Positions 46,600 to 55,252 are shown, counted from the first letter of the stretch. The stretch is 64,000 nucleotides of DNA from Streptomyces paradoxus (GCF_014202475.1 NZ_JACHGV010000006.1:124001-188000); one strand, 5' to 3'. The notes: generated by a model not told the origin, from the sequence alone. Numbers and translations are program-made.

Positions 46600-49335
46600 C
46601 TACGGCATCTTGTCGCCGAGCAGCGCCAGGTTCTCGATGGCGGCCAGGCCGTACAGCGCGGTGTCGTTCGTGGACACCCAGGTGGCCTCGCTGCCCGGCA
46701 CCAGCGCGACGGGGCCGCTCAGCTTCTCCGTCCGCCAGGGCGCCGACTCCTTGTAGCCGTCGGAGTTGTAGAACTTCTCCCACGCCCGCTTGGCGAGCTT
46801 CTCGTCCCCCGTCTTGACGGCCGCGTACGCGTCCAGGCGCGAGTGGCCCTGGAAGAGCAGCAGGTTGCCGAAGTTGGAGCCGTAGCGTGCCGCCTGTTCG
46901 GCCTTGGTGGCGTTGAAGTAGCGGCAGTAGTCGAAGTACGCCTCGTTGAACTTCGGCATGTCGACCAGGTCGATGAGCTCGGCGCACAGCTCGTTGAGGC
47001 CGAAGACTGCCGAGAGGTGCGAGACCTCCACCTTGGCGGTCCCGGCGACGGCGAACCTGCCGGTGTCCAGGTCGTACAGGCCGCTGCCCTGGACGAAGCC
47101 GTTGGGCTGGGCGGCGATGGTCTCCATCGTGGACAGCACGCGGGCCTTGGCCTTCTCCCACTTCGGGCCCTTGCGCTCCCACTCCGTCAGCCACGCCGAC
47201 ACAAGGCCGCTCCAGTCCGTGCCGAAGCCGATCGACAGGGCGTGCCGGTCGGGTGTGTAGGGCTCGGTGCGGATCTTGCGGATGGGGTCGAGGACGAGGA
47301 ACGTCTCGTCGGAGTCGACGTTGGCGTGCATGAGGTCGCCGACGCGTTCGTCCGCCGTGAGGAAGTAGTAGTAGCGCCGGTAGGTGGTGTTGGCGATGCG
47401 CTGCTGCTTGGCGCTGTCGGCGAAGTGCTGCACACCGTGCCGGGTGCCGAGGCCCGCCCATTTGCCCAGGTGGTAGACGTCGACCTCGCCGGTGTGCCGG
47501 GTCATCGCCTCGGCAAAGCGGAAGATGTCGGCGCGTCCGGAGCGCAGGTAGGCGAACCAGAGCCACAGGTCAGGCGACAGCTCGGAGTTGTCCCAGGCGT
47601 AGCCGCCGACGTCGTAGCGCCACTGGTGCCGGAACGTGTCGTAGGTGTGCATGATGTCGCCGTAGTCCCAGAAGCCGTACCAGCGGCGCTGCTCCACCTG
47701 GTCCTTGTAGTAGGTGAGGAGGAAGTCGAGGTGGTCCTCGATCTTCGCCTTGGCCGGGGTGGAGCGGTCGGGCTCGGAGTACAGGCCCGGCCCGAAGACC
47801 TTGGCCTTGATGAGCTGCTTGGGCGGGGCGGCCAGCTGCGGCAGCACGCGGACGGCCTCGACCTGCTCGGCGAGCCGGTCGGGGCTCGGGGTCGAGTCGT
47901 TGGCCCAGAAGAGGAGTTCGGAGGTACGGGCGATGCCGTACGGGGTGCCGAACTCCGGCTCGTAGTCCTCGTAGGTGATGTTGAGTCCTTCGAGCTGCTC
48001 CGGGAAGGTGTCCTGGCCCATGCCGTCGTGGTAGAAGCGCATGTCCATGGGCTGTGCCTCGGGCGACCAGAGCCAGAGAGTCACTTCGGCCTCGTCCGTG
48101 TGGGCGTCCCGGATGTCGAGCTGGGCGGGGAACTTCTCCCAGAAGTCCCGCAGCCCGAAGGAGAACCCGCCGCTCGCCCCGCCGACGTAGCCGAAGCCGG
48201 ACGCGCGCCGGCCACCGCCCGCGGCGACCCAGCCGTGCCCCTTCTTCGTGCGCTTGCGCAGTGTGAAGCCGTCGGCGGAGAGCTGGGAGAGGGTGTAGTC
48301 GCCCCACTCGGGGATGTACTGCAGCCGGGTCGTCACCCGCTGGTCCCAGGTGGCGGGGTCGGGCAGCTTCTTGCCCTCGAACTGGGCCGCCTGCACGGCC
48401 GCGCCCGGGTCCCGGCGCAGTCCGGTGATGCCCTTGACGGCCTCGCGCAGCAGTCCGGTGCCGTCACCGCCGATGCGGATGTGGCGGTCGTACGACTCGT
48501 CCCGCATCGGCACGGTGAAGCGGACGCCGAGGCCGCGGATGAAGTCACCACTGGCCTTGCCCGGCTCCTGCGTGCCGTCGTAGGTGATGGTGTGCACCAT
48601 GCGGAAGGAGTCGGCGCCCGCGTAGAAGTAGAGCCTGATCGAGAAGGGCAGCCAGCTGCGGCCGCCCTTGCGGTGCTTGCCGTCGATGCGGACGACCGCG
48701 CGGACCGGGCCCGCCTGCTCGACCTCGACCTTGGAGATGGCGCCGTCGAAGCGCTCGGTCCTGACCCCGCCCTGGTCCTCGTCCTCGATCTCGGGCTGGC
48801 GGATCAGCACGAGCCGGCCGTTCTTCGCGATCTCCGTGGAGCCGCGGGTGACGGACTTGACGAGGGTGGAGCCGGACTTGCCGATCTTGGCGGTGATGAC
48901 GCCGGTGGAGATGTCGATGGTGCCGCCCCGCTTCTCGACGGTGACCTTCTTCTCGGGAGCGGCGGGGGTCCCGGCGGCGAGGGTGAGCTTGCCGTCGCCC
49001 GAGGCGACCGCGTGCGCGGTCCACTTGAGGGAGCCGTCGGGCCAGTAGGCGATCGGCCAGGACTGTACGGGTACGGCCTTGCCGCCGGCGTCCGTCAGCG
49101 CGAAGGTCTGGTCCTTCTGGTACGCGCCCTTGGGCCAGGGCACACCGACGGTGGAGCCGGGTGCGGCGCCGAGGCCGCCGTCCTCCAGCCAGTCCAGGGT
49201 CACCGGGTCCGCGTCGGCGGGTTCGGCGCGCGGTGCGGCCTGGGCGTCCTGGGCTCCCAGCGCCCAGCTGAACTGGGCGGCGGCTCCGGTGACGGCGGCC
49301 GCCTTGAGGAGGGATCTGCGGGGGATGGGAGACAT
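46600..49335 (-). CDS. Secreted exo-rhamnogalacturonan lyase-like protein (PcRGLX/YetA, PL26-type)
   Basis: 911 aa. The N terminus has a twin-arginine signal (IPRRSLLKAAAVTGAAAQF) ending near QAA, so export by Tat is likely. The body matches the PcRGLX/YetA family in my judgement: a beta-rich first part, a central catalytic-like region, and a C-terminal alpha/alpha toroid with WRYDVGGYAWDNSEL and RHTGEVDVYHLGKWAGLG. PcRGLX is a polysaccharide lyase that removes disaccharides from rhamnogalacturonan I. ATG 49335. The adjacent DUF624 and ABC genes support a pectin role. Activity on this substrate is inferred. Confidence 0.78.
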   Translation of the reverse strand: MSPIPRRSLLKAAAVTGAAAQFSWALGAQDAQAAPRAEPADADPVTLDWLEDGGLGAAPGSTVGVPWPKGAYQKDQTFALTDAGGKAVPVQSWPIAYWPDGSLKWTAHAVASGDGKLTLAAGTPAAPEKKVTVEKRGGTIDISTGVITAKIGKSGSTLVKSVTRGSTEIAKNGRLVLIRQPEIEDEDQGGVRTERFDGAISKVEVEQAGPVRAVVRIDGKHRKGGRSWLPFSIRLYFYAGADSFRMVHTITYDGTQEPGKASGDFIRGLGVRFTVPMRDESYDRHIRIGGDGTGLLREAVKGITGLRRDPGAAVQAAQFEGKKLPDPATWDQRVTTRLQYIPEWGDYTLSQLSADGFTLRKRTKKGHGWVAAGGGRRASGFGYVGGASGGFSFGLRDFWEKFPAQLDIRDAHTDEAEVTLWLWSPEAQPMDMRFYHDGMGQDTFPEQLEGLNITYEDYEPEFGTPYGIARTSELLFWANDSTPSPDRLAEQVEAVRVLPQLAAPPKQLIKAKVFGPGLYSEPDRSTPAKAKIEDHLDFLLTYYKDQVEQRRWYGFWDYGDIMHTYDTFRHQWRYDVGGYAWDNSELSPDLWLWFAYLRSGRADIFRFAEAMTRHTGEVDVYHLGKWAGLGTRHGVQHFADSAKQQRIANTTYRRYYYFLTADERVGDLMHANVDSDETFLVLDPIRKIRTEPYTPDRHALSIGFGTDWSGLVSAWLTEWERKGPKWEKAKARVLSTMETIAAQPNGFVQGSGLYDLDTGRFAVAGTAKVEVSHLSAVFGLNELCAELIDLVDMPKFNEAYFDYCRYFNATKAEQAARYGSNFGNLLLFQGHSRLDAYAAVKTGDEKLAKRAWEKFYNSDGYKESAPWRTEKLSGPVALVPGSEATWVSTNDTALYGLAAIENLALLGDKMP

Positions 49336-49448
49336 GGCGATGCTGCCTTTCCTCGTCCGTGCGGGAAGCGAATCCGTACGTGTGCAGGGGCATGACAGAA
49401 AGAGGTGCGGCGCGGGGGCGCCGGCCTGGAACATGGGGGCCCCGCAGC

Positions 49449-50078
49449 TCAGCGGTGCAGGTACCGCTCCTCCACGGCGACGGCCGCCGCCGCGACGACG
49501 CCGAGGACCGCGATCGCCAGCGGGGCGGCGAACCAGGCGGACACGGCCACCACAGCCAGCCCGCCGACGATCAGGAAGGACCCGGCCGGATCGAGCACCG
49601 TCCGCCGTCCGGCCCCGGCCAGCAGCGTCCGCCAGCGGGCTCCCGGCGCCCAGACCGCCGCCGCGCGCAGCCCGGCGACGACGAGCCCGATCAGCGCGAC
49701 GACCCCGGCGGCCCCGACGAGCGGCCCGCCGGGAATCCCCGCCCGGGCCGCCTGCACGTCCACCCAGACCGCGGCCACGGCCGCCCACCCGGCGAGCCCG
49801 GCGAGCCACCCGCCGCGGAGCGCCGCGCGGAAGTCCGCGGCGAACTCCCGCCAGCCACCGCCCTCATGAGCGGTCCGGCGCCGCAGATGCCGCGCCCCGG
49901 CGGCGAACGCGGCGGGATAGGTGACGACTCCCAGTGAGGCCACCGCGATCCACACACCGGTCAGCAGGCACTCGGCGAACACCGCGAACCTTCCCCAAGC
50001 TCTCGACTCCGCTCGAGCAGGGGACGCCCCAATGGCCAGTGCCGACTCCCCCCGTCCCTTCACCCGTGTCCCGGCCAT
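49449..50078 (-). CDS. DUF624 (YesL-like) membrane protein
   Basis: 209 aa with about five hydrophobic helices. The start of the core, GRFAVFAECLLTGVWIAVASLG, followed by TYPAAFAAGARHLRR, resembles DUF624, whose member YesL accompanies the B. subtilis rhamnogalacturonan genes. It follows the permease by 7 nt in the same operon. Residues 16-31 are encoded by a palindromic interspersed repeat (49991-50031), so the first 30 residues are not ancestral sequence. Confidence 0.75.
   Translation of the reverse strand: MAGTRVKGRGESALAIGASPARAESRAWGRFAVFAECLLTGVWIAVASLGVVTYPAAFAAGARHLRRRTAHEGGGWREFAADFRAALRGGWLAGLAGWAAVAAVWVDVQAARAGIPGGPLVGAAGVVALIGLVVAGLRAAAVWAPGARWRTLLAGAGRRTVLDPAGSFLIVGGLAVVAVSAWFAAPLAIAVLGVVAAAAVAVEERYLHR
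49991..50031 (+). repeat. Palindromic interspersed repeat, copy 1
   Basis: 41-bp element beginning TTCCCCAAGCTCTCGACTCC and ending GGGGACGCCCCA. The inverse complement of 50958-51001 is nearly identical, so the two copies are in opposite orientation 0.93 kb apart. The core TCGA-N6-TCGA dyad and the C/G-run ends fit a repeat class common in Streptomyces intergenic regions. Here it lies inside the DUF624 coding sequence. Confidence 0.85.
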
Positions 50079-50085
50079 GCCCGCC

Positions 50086-51006
50086 TCAGCCCTTCAGACC
50101 CGATGTGGCCATGCCGTCGATCAGATACCGCTGGAAGGCGAGGAAGAAGGCGAGCACCGGCAGCAGCGCCACCAGCGACATGGCGATCATGCCGCCGTAG
50201 TTGGCCAGCCCTTCCTGGTCGACGAACATCTTCAGGCCGAGCGAGACGGTGTACTTGTCGGGCTCGTTGAGGTAGATCAGCGGGCCCATGAAGTCGTTCC
50301 AGGAGTTGATGAAGGTGAAGATCGCACTGGTGATCAGGGCCGGCCGGCTCAGCGGCAGGACGATCGACCAGTAGATGCGGAGGTGCCCGCAGCCGTCGAG
50401 GCGGGCCGCCTCGTCCAGTTCCCTGGGCATGTTGCGCATGAACTGCACCATCAGGAAGACGAAGAACGCCTCGGTGGCCAGGTACTTCCCGAGCAGCAGC
50501 GGCGTGTAGGTGTTGATCATCTCCATGTTGCGGAACAGCACGTACTGCGGGATCAGCAGCACGTGGTACGGCAGCAGGAGCGTCCCGATCATCAGCGTGA
50601 ACAGCAGATTGCGGCCCGCGAACCTGATCCTCGCGAAGGCGTAGGCCGTCAGCGAGCAGGACACCAGGATGCCGACGACCGAACCGACCGCCAGGAGGAG
50701 CGAGTTGAGGAAGAACGTGGAGATCGAGATGTCGGCGATGCCGTCGGCGAGGCTCTTGTAGTTGTCGACGACCGGGTTCCCCGGGAAGAGGTCCAGGCTG
50801 CCGACGATGTCCTCGCTCTTCTTGAAGGACCCGCCGACCACCCAGATCACCGGGTACAGGATCACTGCGAGGATCAGCAGGGACCCGAGGTGCCAGGCGA
50901 GGGAAGCCGGCAGCCTGTGCCGCAGTCCGCCCCCTCGCGGGGTGACGTCGGTGGCCGATGGGGGTGCCCCCTGATCGAGCGAAGTCGAGAGATTGGGGGA
51001 ACTCAT
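50086..51006 (-). CDS. Carbohydrate ABC transporter permease (MalG-like)
   Basis: 306 aa with six helices. The EAA loop that docks the ATPase is EAARLDGCGHLRIYWSIVLP. Second permease of the binding-protein-dependent sugar uptake system. The ATG at 51006 overlaps the first permease stop (ATGA). Codons 2-17 or so are encoded by a palindromic repeat (50958-51001), giving the N terminus SSPNLSTSLDQGAPPSA. No ATPase gene is nearby; streptomycetes often share the multi-sugar ATPase MsiK. Confidence 0.9.
   Translation of the reverse strand: MSSPNLSTSLDQGAPPSATDVTPRGGGLRHRLPASLAWHLGSLLILAVILYPVIWVVGGSFKKSEDIVGSLDLFPGNPVVDNYKSLADGIADISISTFFLNSLLLAVGSVVGILVSCSLTAYAFARIRFAGRNLLFTLMIGTLLLPYHVLLIPQYVLFRNMEMINTYTPLLLGKYLATEAFFVFLMVQFMRNMPRELDEAARLDGCGHLRIYWSIVLPLSRPALITSAIFTFINSWNDFMGPLIYLNEPDKYTVSLGLKMFVDQEGLANYGGMIAMSLVALLPVLAFFLAFQRYLIDGMATSGLKG
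50958..51001 (-). repeat. Palindromic interspersed repeat, copy 2
   Basis: 44-bp element, reading on the minus strand TTCCCCCAATCTCTCGACTT at one end and AGGGGGCACCCCCAT at the other. It matches copy 1 with only a few differences. It covers codons 2-17 of the second permease gene, right after the start codon. Confidence 0.85.
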
Positions 51007-52004
51007 CGGGCGCCCTCCTCGTAGTGCACCCAGCGCTTCTGGGACCAGAACAGCACCGCCGTCACCAGGGCGACCGCGACGAGCAGCATCCAGGCCATGG
51101 CGGAGGCCAGCCCCATCCGGCTGTTCTCGAAGCCCTGGACGTAGAGATAGCAGGTGTAGACCATCGAACCGTCGGCGGGACCACAGGCGTTGCCGCCGGC
51201 GCCGCCGCCCACGATGTACGCCGAGCTGAAGATCTGGAACGAGTGGATCGTCTCCAGCAGGACGTTGAAGAAGAGGACGGGGGAGATCATCGGCAGCGTG
51301 ATGTTCCAGAACCGCCGCATCTTGCCGGCCCCGTCGACCTCGGCCGCCTCGTACAGCTCACGCGGGACCTGCTTGAGACCGGCCAGGAAGATGACCATGG
51401 GGGCGCCGAACTGCCAGACGGTGAGCGCCACCAGGCTGTAGATGATCATGTCCGGGTCGCCGGTCCAGCCGCCCACGTCGATCCCGAAGATCTTCTGGGT
51501 ACGGTCGACGACCGCGTCGTCCGAGAAGATCGCCTTCCACACGATCGCGACGGAGACGCTGGCGCCGATGAGCGACGGCGCGTAGAAGGCGGCCCGGTAG
51601 AAGGCCTGCCCGCGCCGGCTCTGGGCGAGCAGCAGCGCCACCCCGAGGGCGGCGATCAGCTTCAGCGGCGTGCCGACGGCGACGTACCAGAGCGTCACCT
51701 GCACCGAGTGGCGCCAGCGCGGATCCCCGAACATCTCGGAGAAGTTGTCGAAGCCGATCCACTGGGGCGCGTCGAACAGGTTGTAGTCGGTGAAGGCGAA
51801 GTAGAGCGAGGCGATCATCGGGCCCGCCGTGAGCAGCAGGAACCCGGCGATCCACGGGGACATGAAGAGATAGCCGGCCAGGTTCTCCCGGCGCCGCCGC
51901 CGCTTGAGGGCGGCGGGGCGCCCGGGCTTCACCGGACCGTGCCGCGGCTCGGAGTCCTGGGACAGGCCCTCCAACGCTGGGGCGTGTGTCACGGTGGTTC
52001 CCAT
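51003..52004 (-). CDS. Carbohydrate ABC transporter permease (MalF-like)
   Basis: 333 aa with six helices. The N-terminal cytoplasmic segment is basic (ALKRRRRRENLAGYLF), the EAA loop is YEAAEVDGAGKMRRFWNITLP. First permease of the uptake system. ATG 52004 overlaps the stop of the solute-binding protein gene by one base (TGATG). Subfamily suits multiple-sugar or oligosaccharide transporters. Confidence 0.92.
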   Translation of the reverse strand: MGTTVTHAPALEGLSQDSEPRHGPVKPGRPAALKRRRRRENLAGYLFMSPWIAGFLLLTAGPMIASLYFAFTDYNLFDAPQWIGFDNFSEMFGDPRWRHSVQVTLWYVAVGTPLKLIAALGVALLLAQSRRGQAFYRAAFYAPSLIGASVSVAIVWKAIFSDDAVVDRTQKIFGIDVGGWTGDPDMIIYSLVALTVWQFGAPMVIFLAGLKQVPRELYEAAEVDGAGKMRRFWNITLPMISPVLFFNVLLETIHSFQIFSSAYIVGGGAGGNACGPADGSMVYTCYLYVQGFENSRMGLASAMAWMLLVAVALVTAVLFWSQKRWVHYEEGAR

Positions 52005-53293
52005 CAGGTGCCGAGAGCCGTCTTCGACTCGGTGAAGAACTGCTTGACGGCCTCGTCCACCGACCGCTTGCCCAGGGCGAGTTCCTCGGCGATGCGCAGG
52101 AACGCGGACTCGCAGATGTCCGCGCCGTTCGGGTGCGGTGTGATGGGCTCCAGGACACCGGCCTTGACGAGGGACTCCTCGTAGGCGGCTATCGCCTTGT
52201 TGACCTCGTCGGTCGGCTGGTACGCGTCGTACTGGGCCTGGGTCGCGGGCACGCCCCGGTCGTAGCCCATGATCTTGGCGACCTCGGGGTCGTGCACCAT
52301 GAAGTCGATGAACTGGGCGACTTCCTTGGGGTGCCGGGTGCGCTTGGAGGCGCTCAGCATGAGCGAGCCGAGGTACTGGCCGGTCTTCTTGCCGTCCGTC
52401 GTCGGGATGGGGGCCAGGCCGTACTCGCTCTTGCCCTCGGAGGTGTAGCGGACGGTGAAGTTGTCCCAGGTGAACTCGCCACCGGCGAGCTCGGCCGCGA
52501 CCGCCGACTTGGGCTTGATCTGGGCGACCTTCTTGGCGTCGGCGTAGAGGCCGTCCTTGACGCCCTTCTCGGCCTTCGTCCACCAGTCCGCCAGATCCGA
52601 CTCGGTGAAGCCGAGCCCCTCCTCGGTGAAGAACGCCTTGCCGTTCTGGCGCAGGTACAGGTCGTAGAGGTACATGACGCCGTACATGCCGCTGTCGCCG
52701 GCGCGGCCGGTCTTGTCGCGGATCTTCTTCATCGCGGCGTCGAAGTCGTCCCAGGTCCAGCCCTGCTCGGGCTTGACGCCGGCGCGGGTGTAGACGGGCT
52801 TGTCGATGACCAGGGCCATGGAGTTCGAACCCACCGGAACGCCCAGGAGCTTGCCGTCGATCTCGCCGAACTTCTCGAGGCCCGCGCGGAATCCCTCCAT
52901 CCGGAGGTTGCCCGCCTTCGCCTGCTCGCTCAGATCCAGCAGCACGTTCTTGGCGTCGTATTTCCGGAGGAAGCCGATCGCATTCTGGAACACGTCCGGC
53001 GGATTTCCGCCGGAGGCCTGGGTGTTGAACTTCTTCCAGAAGTCGAGATAAGGCTGGAAGTCCGTTTTCACCTTGATCTTCGGGTACTTCTTCTCGAAGA
53101 GCGCGATGGTCTTGTTGATTCTCTGGGCGCGGTCCTCCGCACCCCACCACGCGTAACGGATCGTCACCGTCCCGTCCGCGGAGGCCCCTCCGTCACCACC
53201 GCAGCCGGTCGTCGCGGCCAGCCCCAGCGTGGCCGCCGTGGCTCCGGCCGCCTTCAGGACGGTACGTCTCTCAACATTCCTGCCGTTCACCAC
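52004..53293 (-). CDS. Extracellular sugar-binding lipoprotein
   Basis: 429 aa from GTG 53293 (or GTG 53290), chosen for the GGGGAGGT site upstream. The signal peptide carries a twin arginine (VERRTVLKAAGATAATLGLA) and a lipobox-like ATTGC at the cleavage site, so a Tat-exported lipoprotein is likely. Domain family 1 solute-binding proteins share WTWDDFDAAMKKIRD and ISLFEKKYPKI-type pieces (here TIALFEKKYPKIKVKTDF). Probably binds a pectin-derived oligosaccharide, given the lyase at the end of the operon. Confidence 0.9.
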   Translation of the reverse strand: MVNGRNVERRTVLKAAGATAATLGLAATTGCGGDGGASADGTVTIRYAWWGAEDRAQRINKTIALFEKKYPKIKVKTDFQPYLDFWKKFNTQASGGNPPDVFQNAIGFLRKYDAKNVLLDLSEQAKAGNLRMEGFRAGLEKFGEIDGKLLGVPVGSNSMALVIDKPVYTRAGVKPEQGWTWDDFDAAMKKIRDKTGRAGDSGMYGVMYLYDLYLRQNGKAFFTEEGLGFTESDLADWWTKAEKGVKDGLYADAKKVAQIKPKSAVAAELAGGEFTWDNFTVRYTSEGKSEYGLAPIPTTDGKKTGQYLGSLMLSASKRTRHPKEVAQFIDFMVHDPEVAKIMGYDRGVPATQAQYDAYQPTDEVNKAIAAYEESLVKAGVLEPITPHPNGADICESAFLRIAEELALGKRSVDEAVKQFFTESKTALGT

Positions 53294-53337
53294 GGTTGGA
53301 CCTCCCCGCACGTCGTGCCGCTCGCATGAATCGTTTC

Positions 53338-53353
53338 AAGTAAGCGCTTGCTG
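53338..53353. promoter_or_regulatory. LacI-type operator-like palindrome
   Basis: The palindrome AAGCGCTT (53342-53349) sits in AAGTAAGCGCTTGCTG, near symmetric over 14 bases. It lies about 45 nt upstream of the sugar-binding protein start, a typical place for LacI-family repression of a sugar operon. No LacI gene is in the window. Confidence 0.6.
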
Positions 53354-54675
53354 GCACAAGGTACGGAGGGGCTGAGGGTGCGTCAATGATTCGGACAAGA
53401 ATTTCTTACCGACGGGGCGGGCGGCAGGGCGGGCCGAGGGGGCGGGGCTGGAAGCGCAGCCGGAGGATGTCCCTGGTGACGGCCACGCTTCCGGAGCGCC
53501 GAACACCGCGGGGCGAGTCGGGTTGATTCCGGGCGCGACCGAAAGACGACGGTGGGGCGGACGGGCGAATGCCGGTGCGGGGATCGGATTCGGCCACGGG
53601 ATGCCGGGGTGAGGGAGGCGGTTTTCGGCCATGTGGGGTGGGGGCGAGGGGTTTGTGGGGTGAGCGCGGGTGGGGGATGCCCAGGGTTGCGGCCGTGCGG
53701 CCGGCAGGGGGCGGCATGGGTGCGCTGGTGGCCGGGATGCGGTGATCAATACGGTCGGCCGGAGGGCGGCGGGACGGGGGGCTCATGCCTGGGAACCGTT
53801 TGACCGTGCGGGAGGAGGGCGGGGAGGCCGCTCGGGCGGTCTGACATCCAGGACTCGGTGATCGTAGGGGTCGGCTGAGAGAGCGGGGCACGGCGGTTTG
53901 GTGCTCGGGGCTCAGTGAGTCCGGGTGGTTGTGCCGGGAGCGGGCGCCGGGTGGGGTGGGGCGGGCTGACGGCGGACTGCGTCGATTCGATGGCTGGATC
54001 TCGGCGGGAAGCCGGCTCGGCGGGGCGTGAGCCGTCCGAAGGGGAGGGGCGCGGCATGCCCTTCCGCGGTTGGGCAGTGACCTTGCTTGGCCGGCAGTAC
54101 GGGATCTCGCCATCAGTCGGCTCGCGCGGGGGGGCGACTGCGCGAGCGGCGACCGGGCCTGGACTCCCCCGACACCCGGCCCCTGGCGGTATCGGCACCA
54201 GCCAAGCCGATGGAGCCCGCCGGCGCCCGGCAAGGTGCGCAGCGCGGCGAGAGGCTCACCAGGCACGGGCCCTGGCAGGCTCAGCAGGGGGTGAGTATCG
54301 GCCACCGAGCGGGCTCGAACGACAGATCTCAGCACCGGTCGGCTAGACGACGGCGTCAGTGGCCAAGGGCTGCCTCGTACGCCCTGCCCGAGGGGAATCT
54401 CGCCCCAGCCTGATGCGCACGCAGGCAAGGATGTGCAGGCTCGGCCCGGGCGAATCCCGGCTTCGGACTCAGCCGTCCCGGGCTCGCGAATCTCAGCCCT
54501 CACCGGCCCCACAGAGAGCTCGGCGGCGTGAGCAGCCCCGGGCGGATCCCGATGCCACCAGCAGCCCGGGCACGCTGGCCGTCGCTCCCCGCCCGACGAA
54601 CGGCCCCGGCGAAGCCCTGCTCCACACAACGACGGCAGCCCACCTGCGCAATCGCAGATGGGCCGCTGGTCCGGG
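53354..54675. other. 1.3-kb stretch without a credible gene
   Basis: Between the sugar operon and the right tRNA-Val(CAC). ORFs of up to 407 codons exist, but they are rich in Pro, Arg and Ser, with no ribosome-binding sites or recognised domain. G-runs are concentrated on the plus strand from about 53560 to 53990, with a G-quadruplex motif at 53635-53660. The rest is unremarkable GC-rich sequence. It may hold a decayed gene or element. Confidence 0.6.
53635..53660 (+). other. Strong G-quadruplex motif
   Basis: Four G-runs of 4, 5, 4 and 4 bases at 53635-53638, 53640-53644, 53648-53651 and 53657-53660, with loops T, CGA and TTTGT. This meets the criterion for a four-tetrad quadruplex on the plus strand, about 340 nt upstream of the sugar-binding protein gene. 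Confidence 0.75.
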
Positions 54676-54747
54676 TGGGCGATACTGGGTTCGAACCAGT
54701 GACCTCTTCGGTGTGAACGAAGCGCTCTCCCACTGAGCTAATCGCCC
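54676..54747 (-). tRNA. tRNA-Val(CAC), right copy
   Basis: Sequence identical to the gene at 39876-39947, same strand: acceptor GGGCGAT/ATCGCCC, anticodon loop TTCACAC (CAC), discriminator A, CCA not encoded. The identity extends by only two bases on each side. No terminator as good as that of the left copy was seen; a small hairpin CTGCG/CGCAG lies at about 54644-54657. Confidence 0.97.
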
Positions 54748-54793
54748 GGACGCAGGAAGAACATTACCCCATGTCAGGGGGTGCCTGTGACGC

Positions 54794-55252
54794 TCACTGG
54801 TCCTTGATCTTCCACGGCATCGTGATGCCGAACTTCCACAGGTAGATGCCCGCCAGCACGCCGATGATCACCAGCCCGATCGACGTCAGGATGATGTTGC
54901 GGCGCCGCACCCTGGGATCGAGCGCACGCTGCGCCGCCTCGGTGACCTTCCGCTTGGTCCAGCGGAGGACCAGCTGGGCCCAGACGAACTCCGTCGCCCA
55001 GATCGCCATGCCGCCGAAGATCACGACCCACCCCGGTCCGGGCAGGGGCAGCATGATGATGCCGGTCACGACGACCGCGAGCCCGATGATGAAGACGCCG
55101 ACCTGCCAGCTGAGGTGCAGCGCCCGGCGGGCCTTGATGAATTCCGGCGCGCGCGAGCCGAGCCCGCGGTCCTGCTCGCCGTACGCCTCGCCCGTCCCCG
55201 TCTCGTTCGACGCCACGGCCACCTCGCCCGGCTCGTTACTCCCCGTATTCAT
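54794..55252 (-). CDS. TIGR02611-type membrane protein
   Basis: 152 aa from ATG 55252. The signature MLPLPGPGWVVIFGGMAIWATEF with PGPGW is diagnostic of the actinobacterial TIGR02611 family; two helices precede it and one follows near the C terminus. The function is unknown. It is divergent from ssgB, and I recall the same neighbourhood in S. coelicolor. Confidence 0.85.
   Translation of the reverse strand: MNTGSNEPGEVAVASNETGTGEAYGEQDRGLGSRAPEFIKARRALHLSWQVGVFIIGLAVVVTGIIMLPLPGPGWVVIFGGMAIWATEFVWAQLVLRWTKRKVTEAAQRALDPRVRRRNIILTSIGLVIIGVLAGIYLWKFGITMPWKIKDQ

Noticed and set aside
54301..54360. A GGCTCGAAC stretch resembling a tRNA T-loop, possible att remnant
   Set aside because: The flanking arms do not pair and no acceptor stem can be drawn; similarity to tRNA-Val is too short.
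53406..54629. 407-codon minus-strand ORF in the gene-poor region
   Set aside because: Pro/Arg/Ser-rich low-complexity translation, no domain, no ribosome-binding site; it probably reflects base skew.
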